Of a stretch of 64,000 bases of DNA, positions 7,566 through 15,787 are shown in pieces. The position numbers and the translations under genes were made by a program. The notes below the pieces were generated by a model. The model ran no database searches, was not told the DNA's origin, and worked only from the letters and a program-made list of their open reading frames with translations. Within the stretch, counting starts at the first letter, position 1. Each line of letters begins with the position of its first letter. The DNA comes from Hyphomicrobium_A sp963728165 (GTDB taxonomy: Bacteria > Pseudomonadota > Alphaproteobacteria > Rhizobiales > Hyphomicrobiaceae). The stretch lies in NCBI GenBank assembly GCA_963728165.1, contig CAVSIY010000001.1:1-64000 (forward strand). Direction: 5' to 3'.

Positions 7566-8654
7566 ATGCCGGTTCCGGAGGCCGCCGAGGAGCTCATGGT
7601 CGAGCAGCGGGGATCGCTGGCGATCATCACGCTCAATCGTCCGCGCGCGCTCAACGCGCTCAATGCCGCGATGCGCCGGGTCCTCGCCGCGGCCTATCCG
7701 CGCTTCGCGCGCGATCCACAGACGTATGCGGTCGTCATCCAGTCCGCGAGCGAGAAGGCCTTCTCGGCCGGCGGCGACGTGCGCGAGCTCGTGCGCTGGG
7801 GCCGTGACAACAGAGACGAGGCCCGCCGCGCCTTTGCGGAGGAGTACGCGCTCGACTGGCTGCACGAATGTTTCTCCAAGCCGACCATCTCGCTGATCGA
7901 TGGGCCGGTGATGGGATCGGGCGTGGGCATCACGCTCTATGGCACGCATCGCGTCGCCGGCGAGAGGTACAAGTTCGCCATGCCTGAGTGCGCCATCGGG
8001 CTCTTCCCCGACGTTGGCGTGGCCTACACGCTGTCGCGTCTGCCAGATGCGATCGGCATGTACCTGGGGTTGACCGGGCGCGCGATTGGAGCGGCGGACG
8101 CCTATGCGCTGGGGCTCGTCACCCATTGCATTCCGGCGCAACGCTACGAGGAGATCAAGGCGGCGCTCGCCGACACCTGGCCGGTCGATCCGCTGCTGGA
8201 TGAGCGCCACATCGACCCGGGCCCGCGCGAGCTTGCGCGCTACACGGGCCTCATCGCCCGCTGCTTCTCGGCAGCAACGGTCGAGGAGATCATGGCGCAG
8301 CTCGGCACCATCGACGGAGCGGAGCGCCCCTGGGCCGAAGGCGTCATTGCCGACCTCAAGGCGCGCTCGCCATTGTCGCTCAAGGTGACGCACCGGCACA
8401 TTCGCGATGCCGGCGCGTTCGATCTGCGCCAGACGCTGCAGGTCGACCACCGCCTCGCCTGCCGCTTCCTCGAGGGCAACGACTTCTACGAGGGCGTGCG
8501 CGCGGCGCTGATCGACAAGGACGGCAAGCCGCGCTGGCAGCCCGATCGGCTCGAGGACGTGACGCCGGCGATGGTGGAGGATTACTTCGCGTCCATGGGC
8601 TCGGGCGAGCTCATGCTGCCCACCCGACAGGAGATGCAGGCGGCGCGCGTGTGA
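7566..8654 (+). CDS. Enoyl-CoA hydratase/isomerase family, probable 3-hydroxyisobutyryl-CoA hydrolase
   Basis: A 362 aa crotonase-fold enzyme. The CoA-binding and oxyanion-hole segments are visible: FSAGGDVREL near residue 66, MGSGVGITL near 118, and the PECAIGLFPDVGVAY segment near 140. The C-terminal extension (residues about 230-362, with FFEGxR-like NDFYEGVRAALIDKDGKPRW) is typical of 3-hydroxyisobutyryl-CoA hydrolase of valine breakdown rather than of plain 260-aa enoyl-CoA hydratases. AGGGGGG sits just before the ATG at 7566, which makes it better supported than the upstream ATG at 7539. The gene appears monocistronic. Confidence 0.85.
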   Translation: MPVPEAAEELMVEQRGSLAIITLNRPRALNALNAAMRRVLAAAYPRFARDPQTYAVVIQSASEKAFSAGGDVRELVRWGRDNRDEARRAFAEEYALDWLHECFSKPTISLIDGPVMGSGVGITLYGTHRVAGERYKFAMPECAIGLFPDVGVAYTLSRLPDAIGMYLGLTGRAIGAADAYALGLVTHCIPAQRYEEIKAALADTWPVDPLLDERHIDPGPRELARYTGLIARCFSAATVEEIMAQLGTIDGAERPWAEGVIADLKARSPLSLKVTHRHIRDAGAFDLRQTLQVDHRLACRFLEGNDFYEGVRAALIDKDGKPRWQPDRLEDVTPAMVEDYFASMGSGELMLPTRQEMQAARV

Positions 8655-8843
8655 GGCCTCGCTGCCGGGGTCTTGCTCCGTAGTCCGAAATATACAGTTG
8701 GATCGCCTAGGATGAATGAGAGCTTCCGGGGCACCCCAACTACTATTATTTTACTATGTGTATTTAGGTAACTTTTAGCTTCATGGCGTATCTGTTTGCA
8801 TAACCCGGGCAAACCGGGACGCGTCAAACAGGATGAGGCAGTT
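8655..8843 (+). promoter_or_regulatory. AT-rich promoter region of ldtR
   Basis: The 190 bases before ldtR are clearly richer in A and T than the surroundings, especially 8738-8785 (TACTATTATTTTACTATGTG and following). This is the expected place for the promoter and for autoregulation by LdtR. I cannot fix a single -35/-10 pair with confidence. Confidence 0.4.
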
Positions 8844-9353
8844 ATGAGTGTTGCGCTCGATGTGGCGCGCCGGGGCGCGCCAGCTCAGGACGAGGACTTT
8901 CGTTCCGAGTATTTGCAGGCACTGCGACTGGTCGAGAGGCTGCATCGGCTGCTCCTCGACGTCATCAAGGACGAGTTCGACCGCCTCGGCGGTGCCGACC
9001 TCAACAGCGTGCAGGCGCTGCTTCTCTACAATATCGGTGAAAGCGAGCTGACGGCCGGCGAACTGAAGACGCGCGGCTACTATCTCGGCTCGAATGTCTC
9101 CTACAACCTGAAGAAGCTCGTCGACATGGGCTACCTGCACTACAAGCGGTCGGAGACCGACCGCCGCATCGTGCGCGTCAGCCTGACGGAGAAGGGCAAG
9201 GAGGCGTGCGACGTCGTCCAGAAGCTCTACCAGCGCCAGCTCGGCTCGGTGGAGACGGTGGGCGAGGTCACCGAGGACGACTTCAGGGCGCTCAACAAGG
9301 CGCTCGTCCGCCTCGAGCGCTTCTGGTCGGACCAGATCCGCTATCGCCTCTAG
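8844..9353 (+). CDS. ldtR: MarR family transcriptional regulator LdtR
   Basis: A 169 aa winged-helix regulator of the MarR family. The segments ALRLVERLHRLLLDVIKDEF, VQALLLYNIGESELTAGEL and YYLGSNVSYNLKKLVDMGY closely follow the LdtR proteins of Liberibacter and Sinorhizobium as I remember them; the last contains the recognition helix, and RSETDRRIVRVSLT forms the wing. LdtR is known to control the adjacent L,D-transpeptidase gene ldtP and stress tolerance. The same pairing occurs here, with the L,D-transpeptidase starting 265 bases downstream. An upstream in-frame ATG exists at 8796, but the 8844 start (GAGG ribosome binding site) gives the family-typical N-terminus. Confidence 0.9.
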   Translation: MSVALDVARRGAPAQDEDFRSEYLQALRLVERLHRLLLDVIKDEFDRLGGADLNSVQALLLYNIGESELTAGELKTRGYYLGSNVSYNLKKLVDMGYLHYKRSETDRRIVRVSLTEKGKEACDVVQKLYQRQLGSVETVGEVTEDDFRALNKALVRLERFWSDQIRYRL

Positions 9354-9393
9354 AGCCGGACCACACGCTCCTCTCCCGGCCAGGAACGCTCAT

Positions 9394-9429
9394 AAGAAAG
9401 GGATCGCGGCATGCCGCGATCCCTTTCTT
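9394..9429. terminator. 36-bp perfect palindrome, probable ldtR terminator
   Basis: The sequence from 9394 to 9429 (AAGAAAGGGATCGCGGCA and its exact reverse complement) is a perfect palindrome, able to form a 16- to 18-bp hairpin. The A-rich and T-rich outer ends make it a candidate bidirectional terminator 40 bases past ldtR, although the T tract is short and interrupted. Confidence 0.65.
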
Positions 9430-9542
9430 GCTTGGCATCGGGCCTTGCATTAGTCCGGGGTCTGCTGATTGTGGCGCATCGGCATCATCCGCACACGTGC
9501 GGAGCCGCTGCAAACTTGCCTTTTCACGCCGCTCGAATATGT

Positions 9543-9557
9543 GTTCAATTGTCGAAC
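9543..9557. promoter_or_regulatory. Candidate operator upstream of the L,D-transpeptidase gene
   Basis: GTTCAATTGTCGAAC is a partly symmetrical site (GTTC...GAAC arms around a CAATTG core) 62 bases before the transpeptidase start, in an AT-richer stretch. It may be bound by LdtR, but I cannot recall the published LdtR motif well enough to compare. Confidence 0.25.
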
Positions 9558-9618
9558 TTTGAGCCCAATTGAGCCGAACGCACCTGCTGCGGCGCTGGGC
9601 AAAGGGGGAGGAGCCGTC

Positions 9619-10885
9619 GTGAGCGCAGCGCGAGGTGCCGGACCGGTGGCCGTTCTCGTCGGCGCTATCGTGCTCGTCGGTGCCACGATTCCGACGGCCG
9701 CTCAGGACCTACGGTTCGGCCCGGTCGGCGAAGGGCCCGCCGCCGGCAGCGGCGGCTATGATCGCAACTTCATCCGCGAGTGGCAGGCCAATCCCCCCAA
9801 GGGCTACCCGACCGTTTCCAAGGCGAACGTGGCGCCGACCAAGGCCGCCGTCACGCGCTATCAGCAGATCGTGGCGAACGGTGGCTTCGTGGCCGTGCCC
9901 GAGGGCGAGATGGAGCAGGGCCTGACGCACGTGGCGGTGGGCTTGCTGCGCCAGCGGCTCATGGCTTCCGGCGAGCTCGGCGAAGGGTCGAGCTTTCCCA
10001 ACTTTTTCGGCACCGATCTGGAGACGGCCGTGAAGCGGTTCCAGGCTGCCAATGGTCTGGCGCCGACCGGCATCGTCGACAAGCGCACGATCGCGGCTCT
10101 CAACGTGCCGGCGGAGGTGCGGCTGAAGCAGCTGAAGGAGAACCTGTCGCGGCTGACGGGGCTCACGAAGCTCGTCGGCAGCAAGCGCTACGTCCTCGTC
10201 AACATTCCCGCCGCACAGATCGAGGTGGTGGAGGACGACCACGTCGTCTCGCGCCACTCCGGCGTGGTGGGCAAGCCCGAGCGGCCGACGCCGCTGTTGC
10301 GCTCTACCATAGCCGAGCTCAACTTCAATCCGATGTGGACGCTGCCGCCGACGGTGATCAAGGAGGACCTGATCCCCAAGGGTCGGGATATGCAGAAGAG
10401 CGGTGGGAACGTGCTCGAGAAGTACGGCATTGACGCCTACGAAGGCGGCAAGAAGATCAAGTCTCGAATCGATCAACTGGGCCTCGGCAAGGCCCCTGCA
10501 CCTCGCCTACCGGCAGGCGCCCGGCAAGGACAACCCGCTGGGCTTTCTGAAGATCAACTTCGCCAACTCGAGCTCGGTCTACATGCACGACTCGCCGAAA
10601 GAGTCGATATTCGGACGCAACTTCCGCGCCGCGAGCTCAGGTTGCGTGCGCGTGCAGGACATCGAGCAGCTGGCGGCCTGGCTGCTGCAGGGCCAGAGCG
10701 GCTGGAACGAGGAGCAGATCGCGCACATCAAGGAGAGCGGCCAGACCAAGAACGTGCGCCTGAAGCGGCCCGTGCACCTTTATTTCGTCTACATCACGGC
10801 CTGGGCGACCGAGGATGGGGTGGTGCAGTTCCGCCCCGATATCTACCAGAAGGACGGCGTCGGCGAGATCGCTGCGGCATATTAG
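9619..10885 (+). CDS. ldtP: L,D-transpeptidase (LdtP-like), interrupted by a frameshift
   Basis: Expected to make 3-3 crosslinks in peptidoglycan or attach proteins to it in the periplasm. The start is GTG 9619 behind a strong GGGGGAGGAG site. A signal peptide follows (ending PTAAQ), then a peptidoglycan-binding domain (residues about 110-165, with FGTDLETAVKRFQAANGL), then a YkuD catalytic domain with HDSPKESIFGRNFRAASSGC, where the His and Cys are catalytic. The reading frame changes once between about 10459 and 10472: frame 1 carries ...EAGKKIKS-like sequence and frame 2 continues ESINWAS...LHLAYRQAPG. The shift equals one extra base. A genuine pseudogene is possible, but a sequence error is more likely because both halves are intact. 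About 422 aa when joined. Confidence 0.85.
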
Positions 10886-10901
10886 GACTGCGCCGCCGCA
10901 T

Positions 10902-10915
10902 TTGATCGGTATCAA
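10902..10915. promoter_or_regulatory. FNR/FixK-type binding site upstream of hemA
   Basis: TTGATCGGTATCAA is a perfect match to the FNR/FixK/FnrN consensus TTGAT-N4-ATCAA. It lies 16 bases past the transpeptidase stop and about 205 bases before the hemA start, in the hemA leader region. Oxygen-responsive control of hemA by FnrL or FixK2 is known in Rhodobacter and Bradyrhizobium. The intervening leader contains no gene but has a small hairpin (AGTCT...AGACT near 11065-11082). Confidence 0.75.
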
Positions 10916-11120
10916 GGTCTCGCCGCTCTGGCGCGCTTTACTTAAATTGTAGGCGCGCGATGCGGGCCTTTTCGGGGGTCCCGCCCCCGCCCTGACAGCG
11001 GCGCGACAATACATAGCGTTGCTCGCCAGAGCCCGGGGGGTGATGCTAAGGGACAATGGAATTAGTCTAACGAAAAAGACTAAGGCATTATAAGCGACAC
11101 GCGGGAGTGGAAGACGCTTA

Positions 11121-12353
11121 ATGGACTATGCTCGCAAGCTCCGCGATGCTTTGGACGCCGTTCACCAAGAAGGGCGCTATCGCATCTTTGCCGATCTGAA
11201 GCGCCGCCGCGGGGCATTTCCTTCGGCTGAGCATTTCGCCGGCTCGGGTGCGCGCCCCATTACCGTGTGGTGCTCCAACGACTACCTCGGCATGGGCCAG
11301 CATCCGGCCGTGATCGCCGCAATGCACGAGGCGATCGACGCGGTGGGCGCCGGCTCGGGCGGCACGCGCAACATTTCCGGCACCACCCACTATCACGTGC
11401 AGCTCGAGGCCGAGCTCGCCGACCTGCACGGCAAGGAGGCAGCCCTCCTCTTCACCTCCGCCTACGTCGCCAACGATGCGACGCTCTCCACGCTCGCCCA
11501 CCTGCTTCCCGGCCTGGTGATCTTCTCCGACGAGAAGAACCACGCCTCCATGATCGCCGGCATCCGCCACGGGGGCGGCCCGAAGCGCATCTGGCGCCAC
11601 AACGACATCGCCGACCTCGAGGCGAAGCTCGCGGCGTTCGACCGCGACACGCCCAAGATCATCGCGTTCGAGAGCGTCTACTCGATGGACGGCCACATCG
11701 CGCCGATGGCAGCGATCTGCGATCTCGCCGAAAAATACGGCGCGCTGACCTATCTCGACGAGGTGCACGCGGTCGGCCTCTATGGCCCGCGCGGCGGCGG
11801 CATCGCCGAGCGCGACGGCGTCATGGACCGCATCGACATCATCAACGGCACGCTGGCCAAGGGCTTCGGCGTCATGGGCGGCTACATCGCGGCGAGCCGC
11901 GATTGCTGCGACGCCATCCGCTCCTATGCCGCGGGCTTCATCTTCACCACCTCGCTGGCGCCGGCGCTGGCCGCTGGCGCGCTCGCCTCGATCCGCCATC
12001 TGAAGGTGAGCGAGTTCGAGCGGGCGCAGCTGCACAAGCGCGCGCGCGCGCTCAAGGAGCGCCTCACCGCCGCCGGCCTGCCGGTGGTGCCGGGGCCGAG
12101 CCACATCGTGCCGGTGACCGTCGGCGATCCCGTGCACTGCAAGGCGGTGACCGACGCGCTGCTCGACCGCTACGGGATCTACGCGCAGCCGATCAACTAC
12201 CCGACCGTGCCGCGCGGGACCGAGCGCATCCGCCTGACGCCATCCCCGGTCCACTCGGACGCGCAGATGGACTACCTCGTTAACGCTCTGACCGAGCTGT
12301 GGGAGGCCTGCCCGCTGTCGCGGGGCGAGGTCGTCAAGCTCGCGGCTGAGTGA
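11121..12353 (+). CDS. hemA: 5-aminolevulinate synthase
   Basis: Condenses glycine and succinyl-CoA to 5-aminolevulinate using pyridoxal phosphate, the entry step of the C4 haem pathway that is specific to alphaproteobacteria and mitochondria. The 410 aa length and the opening MDYARKLRDALDAVHQEGRYR are typical. Visible signatures are the WCSNDYLGMGQHP segment, GSGGTRNISGT, the aspartate region TYLDEVHAVGLYG, and the PLP lysine in NGTLAKGFGVMGGY near residue 248. It is preceded by a 235-base leader with a perfect FNR/FixK box, consistent with oxygen control. The next gene, glyA, interconverts serine and glycine, a substrate of this enzyme, though a 213-base gap separates them. Confidence 0.97.
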   Translation: MDYARKLRDALDAVHQEGRYRIFADLKRRRGAFPSAEHFAGSGARPITVWCSNDYLGMGQHPAVIAAMHEAIDAVGAGSGGTRNISGTTHYHVQLEAELADLHGKEAALLFTSAYVANDATLSTLAHLLPGLVIFSDEKNHASMIAGIRHGGGPKRIWRHNDIADLEAKLAAFDRDTPKIIAFESVYSMDGHIAPMAAICDLAEKYGALTYLDEVHAVGLYGPRGGGIAERDGVMDRIDIINGTLAKGFGVMGGYIAASRDCCDAIRSYAAGFIFTTSLAPALAAGALASIRHLKVSEFERAQLHKRARALKERLTAAGLPVVPGPSHIVPVTVGDPVHCKAVTDALLDRYGIYAQPINYPTVPRGTERIRLTPSPVHSDAQMDYLVNALTELWEACPLSRGEVVKLAAE

Positions 12354-12534
12354 GGGCGGGGTGGGTTGCGGCCTGCCCAAAAAGGTAATCCGAATGGGTG
12401 TCGTGATGCAGTGCGGCACGGTGTAGTGCTTCGCCACACACCATAGCGGTTGAGCCCGGCGCTTCCCAATCATAGACTGCAGCCACACACAATCCGCCCG
12501 CGGCGCAAGTCGATGCCGGGCCGTACCCGTCACC

Positions 12535-12550
12535 TTATTGCGCGCAATAA
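12535..12550. promoter_or_regulatory. 16-bp palindrome directly before the glyA ribosome binding site
   Basis: TTATTGCGCGCAATAA is a perfect 16-bp palindrome ending one base before the AAGGAAA ribosome binding site of glyA. It could be a protein operator or, in RNA, a short hairpin that limits ribosome access. No known regulator is matched with confidence. Confidence 0.4.
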
Positions 12551-12566
12551 CAAGGAAACGACCCAA

Positions 12567-13874
12567 ATGTTCAACTTGCTGAAGGGCGGCCGTTCCGCCT
12601 CGAAGTCGGGCTTCTTCTCGGCCTCGATCGCCGACGGCGATCCGGAGGTTGCAGACGCCATCGGCAAGGAGCTCGGCCGCCAGCAGAACGAGATCGAGCT
12701 CATCGCGTCGGAGAACATCGTCTCCAAGGCGGTGCTCGAGGCGGCCGGCAGCGTGCTCACCAACAAGTACGCCGAGGGCTATCCGGGCAAGCGCTACTAC
12801 GGCGGCTGTCAGTACGTCGACATCGCCGAGCAGCTGGCGATCGATCGCGCCAAGCGGCTGTTCGGCTGCGAGTTCGCCAACGTGCAGCCGCACTCGGGCA
12901 GCCAGGCGAACCAGGGCGTGTTCATGGCGCTGGCCAAGCCCGGCGACACCATTCTGGGCTTGAGCCTGGCGGCCGGTGGCCACCTCACGCACGGCGCGAC
13001 CGTCAACCAGTCGGGCAAGTGGTTCAAGCCCGTGTCCTACATGGTGCGCCCCGACACGCATCGCATCGACATGGACGAGGTGCGCAAGCTCGCGCAGGAG
13101 CACAAGCCGCGCCTCATCATCGCGGGCGGCTCGGCCTATCCGCGTCAGATTCCGTTCGCCGAGTTCCGCGCCATTGCCGACGAGGTCGGCGCCCACCTGA
13201 TGGTGGACATGGCGCACTTTGCCGGTCTCGTTGCGGGCGGCATGCATCCGAGCCCCTTCCCGCATGCGCACGTGGTCACCACCACGACGCACAAGACGCT
13301 GCGCGGGCCCCGCGGCGGCATGATCCTGACCAACGATCCCGACATCGCCAAGAAGGTCAACTCGGCGATCTTCCCCGGCCTCCAAGGCGGACCGCTGATG
13401 CACATCATCGCCGCCAAGGCGGTGGCCTTCGGCGAGGCGCTGCGGCCCGATTTCAAGGTCTACGCCAAGAACGTCATCGAGAACGCCAAGGCGATGGGCG
13501 AGGTGCTGGTCTCCAACGGGTACGCGCTCGTCTCCGGCGGCACCGACACCCACCTGATCCTGCTCGATCTGAGACCGAAGAAGCTCACCGGCAATATCTC
13601 CGAGAAGGCACTGGAGCGCGCGCACATCACCTGCAACAAGAACGGCGTGCCCTTCGATCCGGAAAAGCCGATGGTCACCTCGGGCATTCGTCTCGGCGCG
13701 CCCGCCGGCACCACGCGCGGCTTCGGCGTCACCGAGTTCCAGCAGATCGGCCGCATGATCGCGGAGGTGCTCGACGGGCTCGCCAAGAACGGTGCCGACG
13801 GCAACGCGGCGGTGGAGAAGAAGGTGAAGGCGCAGGCGATGGATCTGTGCAAGCGCTTCCCGATTTACCAGTAG
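12567..13874 (+). CDS. glyA: Serine hydroxymethyltransferase
   Basis: PLP enzyme converting serine and tetrahydrofolate to glycine and methylene-tetrahydrofolate; in serine-cycle methylotrophs it also assimilates C1 units. The protein is 435 aa, with IELIASENIVSKAVLEAAGS near residue 43, YPGKRYYGGCQYVD near 72, and the PLP lysine in TTTHKTLRGPRGG near 247. The ATG at 12567 follows AAGGAAA and gives the family N-terminus; the in-frame extension back to 12450 is unlikely to be translated. It is followed by a palindromic repeat and then the nrdR-rib operon, an order common in alphaproteobacteria. Confidence 0.97.
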   Translation: MFNLLKGGRSASKSGFFSASIADGDPEVADAIGKELGRQQNEIELIASENIVSKAVLEAAGSVLTNKYAEGYPGKRYYGGCQYVDIAEQLAIDRAKRLFGCEFANVQPHSGSQANQGVFMALAKPGDTILGLSLAAGGHLTHGATVNQSGKWFKPVSYMVRPDTHRIDMDEVRKLAQEHKPRLIIAGGSAYPRQIPFAEFRAIADEVGAHLMVDMAHFAGLVAGGMHPSPFPHAHVVTTTTHKTLRGPRGGMILTNDPDIAKKVNSAIFPGLQGGPLMHIIAAKAVAFGEALRPDFKVYAKNVIENAKAMGEVLVSNGYALVSGGTDTHLILLDLRPKKLTGNISEKALERAHITCNKNGVPFDPEKPMVTSGIRLGAPAGTTRGFGVTEFQQIGRMIAEVLDGLAKNGADGNAAVEKKVKAQAMDLCKRFPIYQ

Positions 13875-13902
13875 AAGGTGTCGAGGCCAGTCCCTCCGGA
13901 TC

Positions 13903-14004
13903 TCCCTCCCCCTTGACGGGGGAGGGGCGGGGAGGGGGTGGTGCACGACATCAGAGCTTGTGGACACCCTCCACCCCAGCCCTCCCCCACAAGGGGGGAG
14001 GGGG
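13903..14004. repeat. Palindromic intergenic repeat, family B
   Basis: Two inverted arms of about 32-38 bases lie between glyA and nrdR. The left arm (about 13903-13940) contains CTCCCCCTTGACGGGGGAGG, and the right arm (about 13971-14002) contains CCCTCCCCCACAAGGGGGG. Each arm is itself a hairpin, and the two arms pair with each other. It belongs to a different sequence family from the repeats at 6043 and 54259. Such CTCCCCC..GGGGGAG palindromes are widely dispersed in rhizobial genomes. Confidence 0.75.
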
Positions 14005-14059
14005 CTAAGGTTGGGGGCGCGGTATTCTGGCCGACGCAGGAATGATTGGAGACGCGTCC

Positions 14060-14587
14060 ATGCGCTGCCCCTACTGCGCCGGCGAGAACACCCAGGTGAA
14101 GGACAGCCGCCCCACCGAGGAGAGCGCCGCCATTCGCCGACGGCGCATCTGCCCCGACTGCGGCGGCCGCTTCACCACCTTCGAGCGGGTGCAGCTGCGC
14201 GAGCTGGTGGTCGTCAAGCGCTCGGGCCGCAAGGTTCCCTTCGACCGCGACAAGCTCCTGCGCTCGGTCGACGTAGCCTTGCGCAAGCGCCCCATCGACC
14301 GCGAGCGCGTCGAGCGCGTGGTGTCGGGGCTCGTACGCCAGCTCGAGAGCTCCGGCGAGAGCGAGGTCGCCTCCTCCACCATCGGCGGCCTCGTCATGGA
14401 GGCCCTGCGCGGCCTCGACCCCGTCGCCTACGTGCGCTTCGCCTCCGTCTACCGCGACTTTCGCGAGGCGGCCGACTTCCAGGAGGTGCTGACCGAGATC
14501 GCCGGCGAGGCGGTGCCGGCGCACAAGGCGGCGCATATCGCGTTCGAGAGCCCCGTGGTCGAAGCGGCGCCTCACAAGAAGCACTGA
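14060..14587 (+). CDS. nrdR: Transcriptional repressor NrdR
   Basis: ATP-cone regulator of ribonucleotide reductase genes. The protein opens MRCPYCAGENTQVKDSRP and continues RRRICPDCGGRFTTFER, giving the four-cysteine zinc ribbon (CPYC, CPDC). An ATP cone follows from about residue 47 (VVKRSGRKVPFDRDKLLRS). Length 175 aa; the ATG at 14060 follows GGAG and is the standard NrdR start, while the upstream ATG at 14042 is less likely. It heads the ribD-ribE-ribBA-ribH-nusB-thiL cluster, as in most alphaproteobacteria. Confidence 0.96.
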   Translation: MRCPYCAGENTQVKDSRPTEESAAIRRRRICPDCGGRFTTFERVQLRELVVVKRSGRKVPFDRDKLLRSVDVALRKRPIDRERVERVVSGLVRQLESSGESEVASSTIGGLVMEALRGLDPVAYVRFASVYRDFREAADFQEVLTEIAGEAVPAHKAAHIAFESPVVEAAPHKKH

Positions 14588-14594
14588 AGCGCCC

Positions 14595-15755
14595 ATGCCG
14601 GGTTCCGCGGTGCGTGCAGATTTCGATGCCCACATGATGGGAATTGCCCTGCGGATGGCCGAGCGCGGGCTCGGGCGCACCGCGCCCAACCCTTCGGTCG
14701 GTGCCGTCATCGCAGATGAGGGCTCGGGCGAGGTGATCGCGCGCGGCTGGACCGCGCCGGGCGGGCGCCCGCACGCGGAGACGGAGGCGATCGCGCGCGC
14801 CGGCGCGCGGGCCCGCGGCGCGACGATGTACGTCACGCTGGAGCCCTGCTCCCACCATGGGGCGACGCCGCCGTGCGCCGAGGCGATTATCGCGGCCGGC
14901 TTGAAGCGGGTCGTGTGCGCCATCGAGGATCCCGATCCGCGCGTGGCCGGCCGCGGGCTTTCGGCCTTGCGCGGCGCCGGCATTGCAGTCGAGCGCGGGC
15001 TCATGGCGCAGGCCGCACACTGGATGGCGGCGGGGCACATCCTGCGCGTCACCGAGCGCCGTCCCTTCGTTGTGGCAAAGCTCGCGCTCGCCGCCGACGG
15101 GTCGGTGCCGCGTGGGGCGCAGGGCCAGCCTGTGTGGGCGACGAGCCCGGCGGCACGCGCAGCCGGCCATCTGCTGCGCGCGCGCGCCGATGCGATCCTG
15201 GTCGGCCGTCGCACGGTGATCGACGACGATCCGCTGCTCAACTGCCGCCTGCCGGGCCTCGCCGACCGCTCGCCCGTGCGCGTCGTGATTGCGCGAAAGC
15301 TCGAGGGCCTGCACAGGACCCGGTTGGCGCTGACGGCCCATGGGTGTGGGGGCTTGTGGGTGTTCTGCGGACAAGACGGCGATGCGACACAGCTCGAGGC
15401 GGCGGGCGCGCGCGTCTTTCGCGTGGCCGAGATCGGGGCTGAGCTGTGGCTCCCCAGCGTGATGGAGACGCTCGTCGCCGAGGGCATCACGCGCCTTCTA
15501 GTCGAAGGGGGCCCGGCGACGTGGCGTGCGGTCTCCACTGCCGGTCTCGTGGACGAGGTAGTGCTGTTTCAGGCGCGCGCCAAGTCCGGGGTGGCGCTGC
15601 CCGAGGCTTCGGCCATCGCCGCGCTGCAACGTTACGTCGCGACGACGAGCTTGCAGCTTTTCGATCACCGAACGGTGGGCAGCGACGATATGATGGTGCT
15701 GCGTCGGCACTGGCGCAGCCTCGCGTCGGCGGGGGCACGTACGAAAGCGGTTTGA
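14595..15755 (+). CDS. ribD: Bifunctional riboflavin biosynthesis deaminase/reductase RibD
   Basis: Carries out two successive steps of riboflavin synthesis: deamination of the pyrimidine product of GTP cyclohydrolase II and reduction of its ribosyl side chain. The N-terminal deaminase domain (residues about 8-150) shows the zinc motif GRPHAETEA near 56-64 and VTLEPCSHHGATPPC near 79-93. The C-terminal reductase domain (about 155-380) starts RRPFVVAKLALAADG. 386 aa, normal length. It begins 7 bases after nrdR and is followed 32 bases later by ribE, so it belongs to one transcription unit. Confidence 0.95.
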   Translation: MPGSAVRADFDAHMMGIALRMAERGLGRTAPNPSVGAVIADEGSGEVIARGWTAPGGRPHAETEAIARAGARARGATMYVTLEPCSHHGATPPCAEAIIAAGLKRVVCAIEDPDPRVAGRGLSALRGAGIAVERGLMAQAAHWMAAGHILRVTERRPFVVAKLALAADGSVPRGAQGQPVWATSPAARAAGHLLRARADAILVGRRTVIDDDPLLNCRLPGLADRSPVRVVIARKLEGLHRTRLALTAHGCGGLWVFCGQDGDATQLEAAGARVFRVAEIGAELWLPSVMETLVAEGITRLLVEGGPATWRAVSTAGLVDEVVLFQARAKSGVALPEASAIAALQRYVATTSLQLFDHRTVGSDDMMVLRRHWRSLASAGARTKAV

Positions 15756-15787
15756 GGCAGCGCGGAAGGCAAGAGAGGCCAAAGGAC

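Noticed and set aside
6136..7896. A 586-codon plus-strand frame across the extensin-like gene and the start of the hydratase gene
   Set aside because: Shadow of recognised genes; no family features.
11118..13967. A 949-codon minus-strand frame covering hemA and glyA
   Set aside because: Antisense shadow of two well-conserved genes; Arg/His/Gly-rich composition typical of GC-rich non-coding strands.
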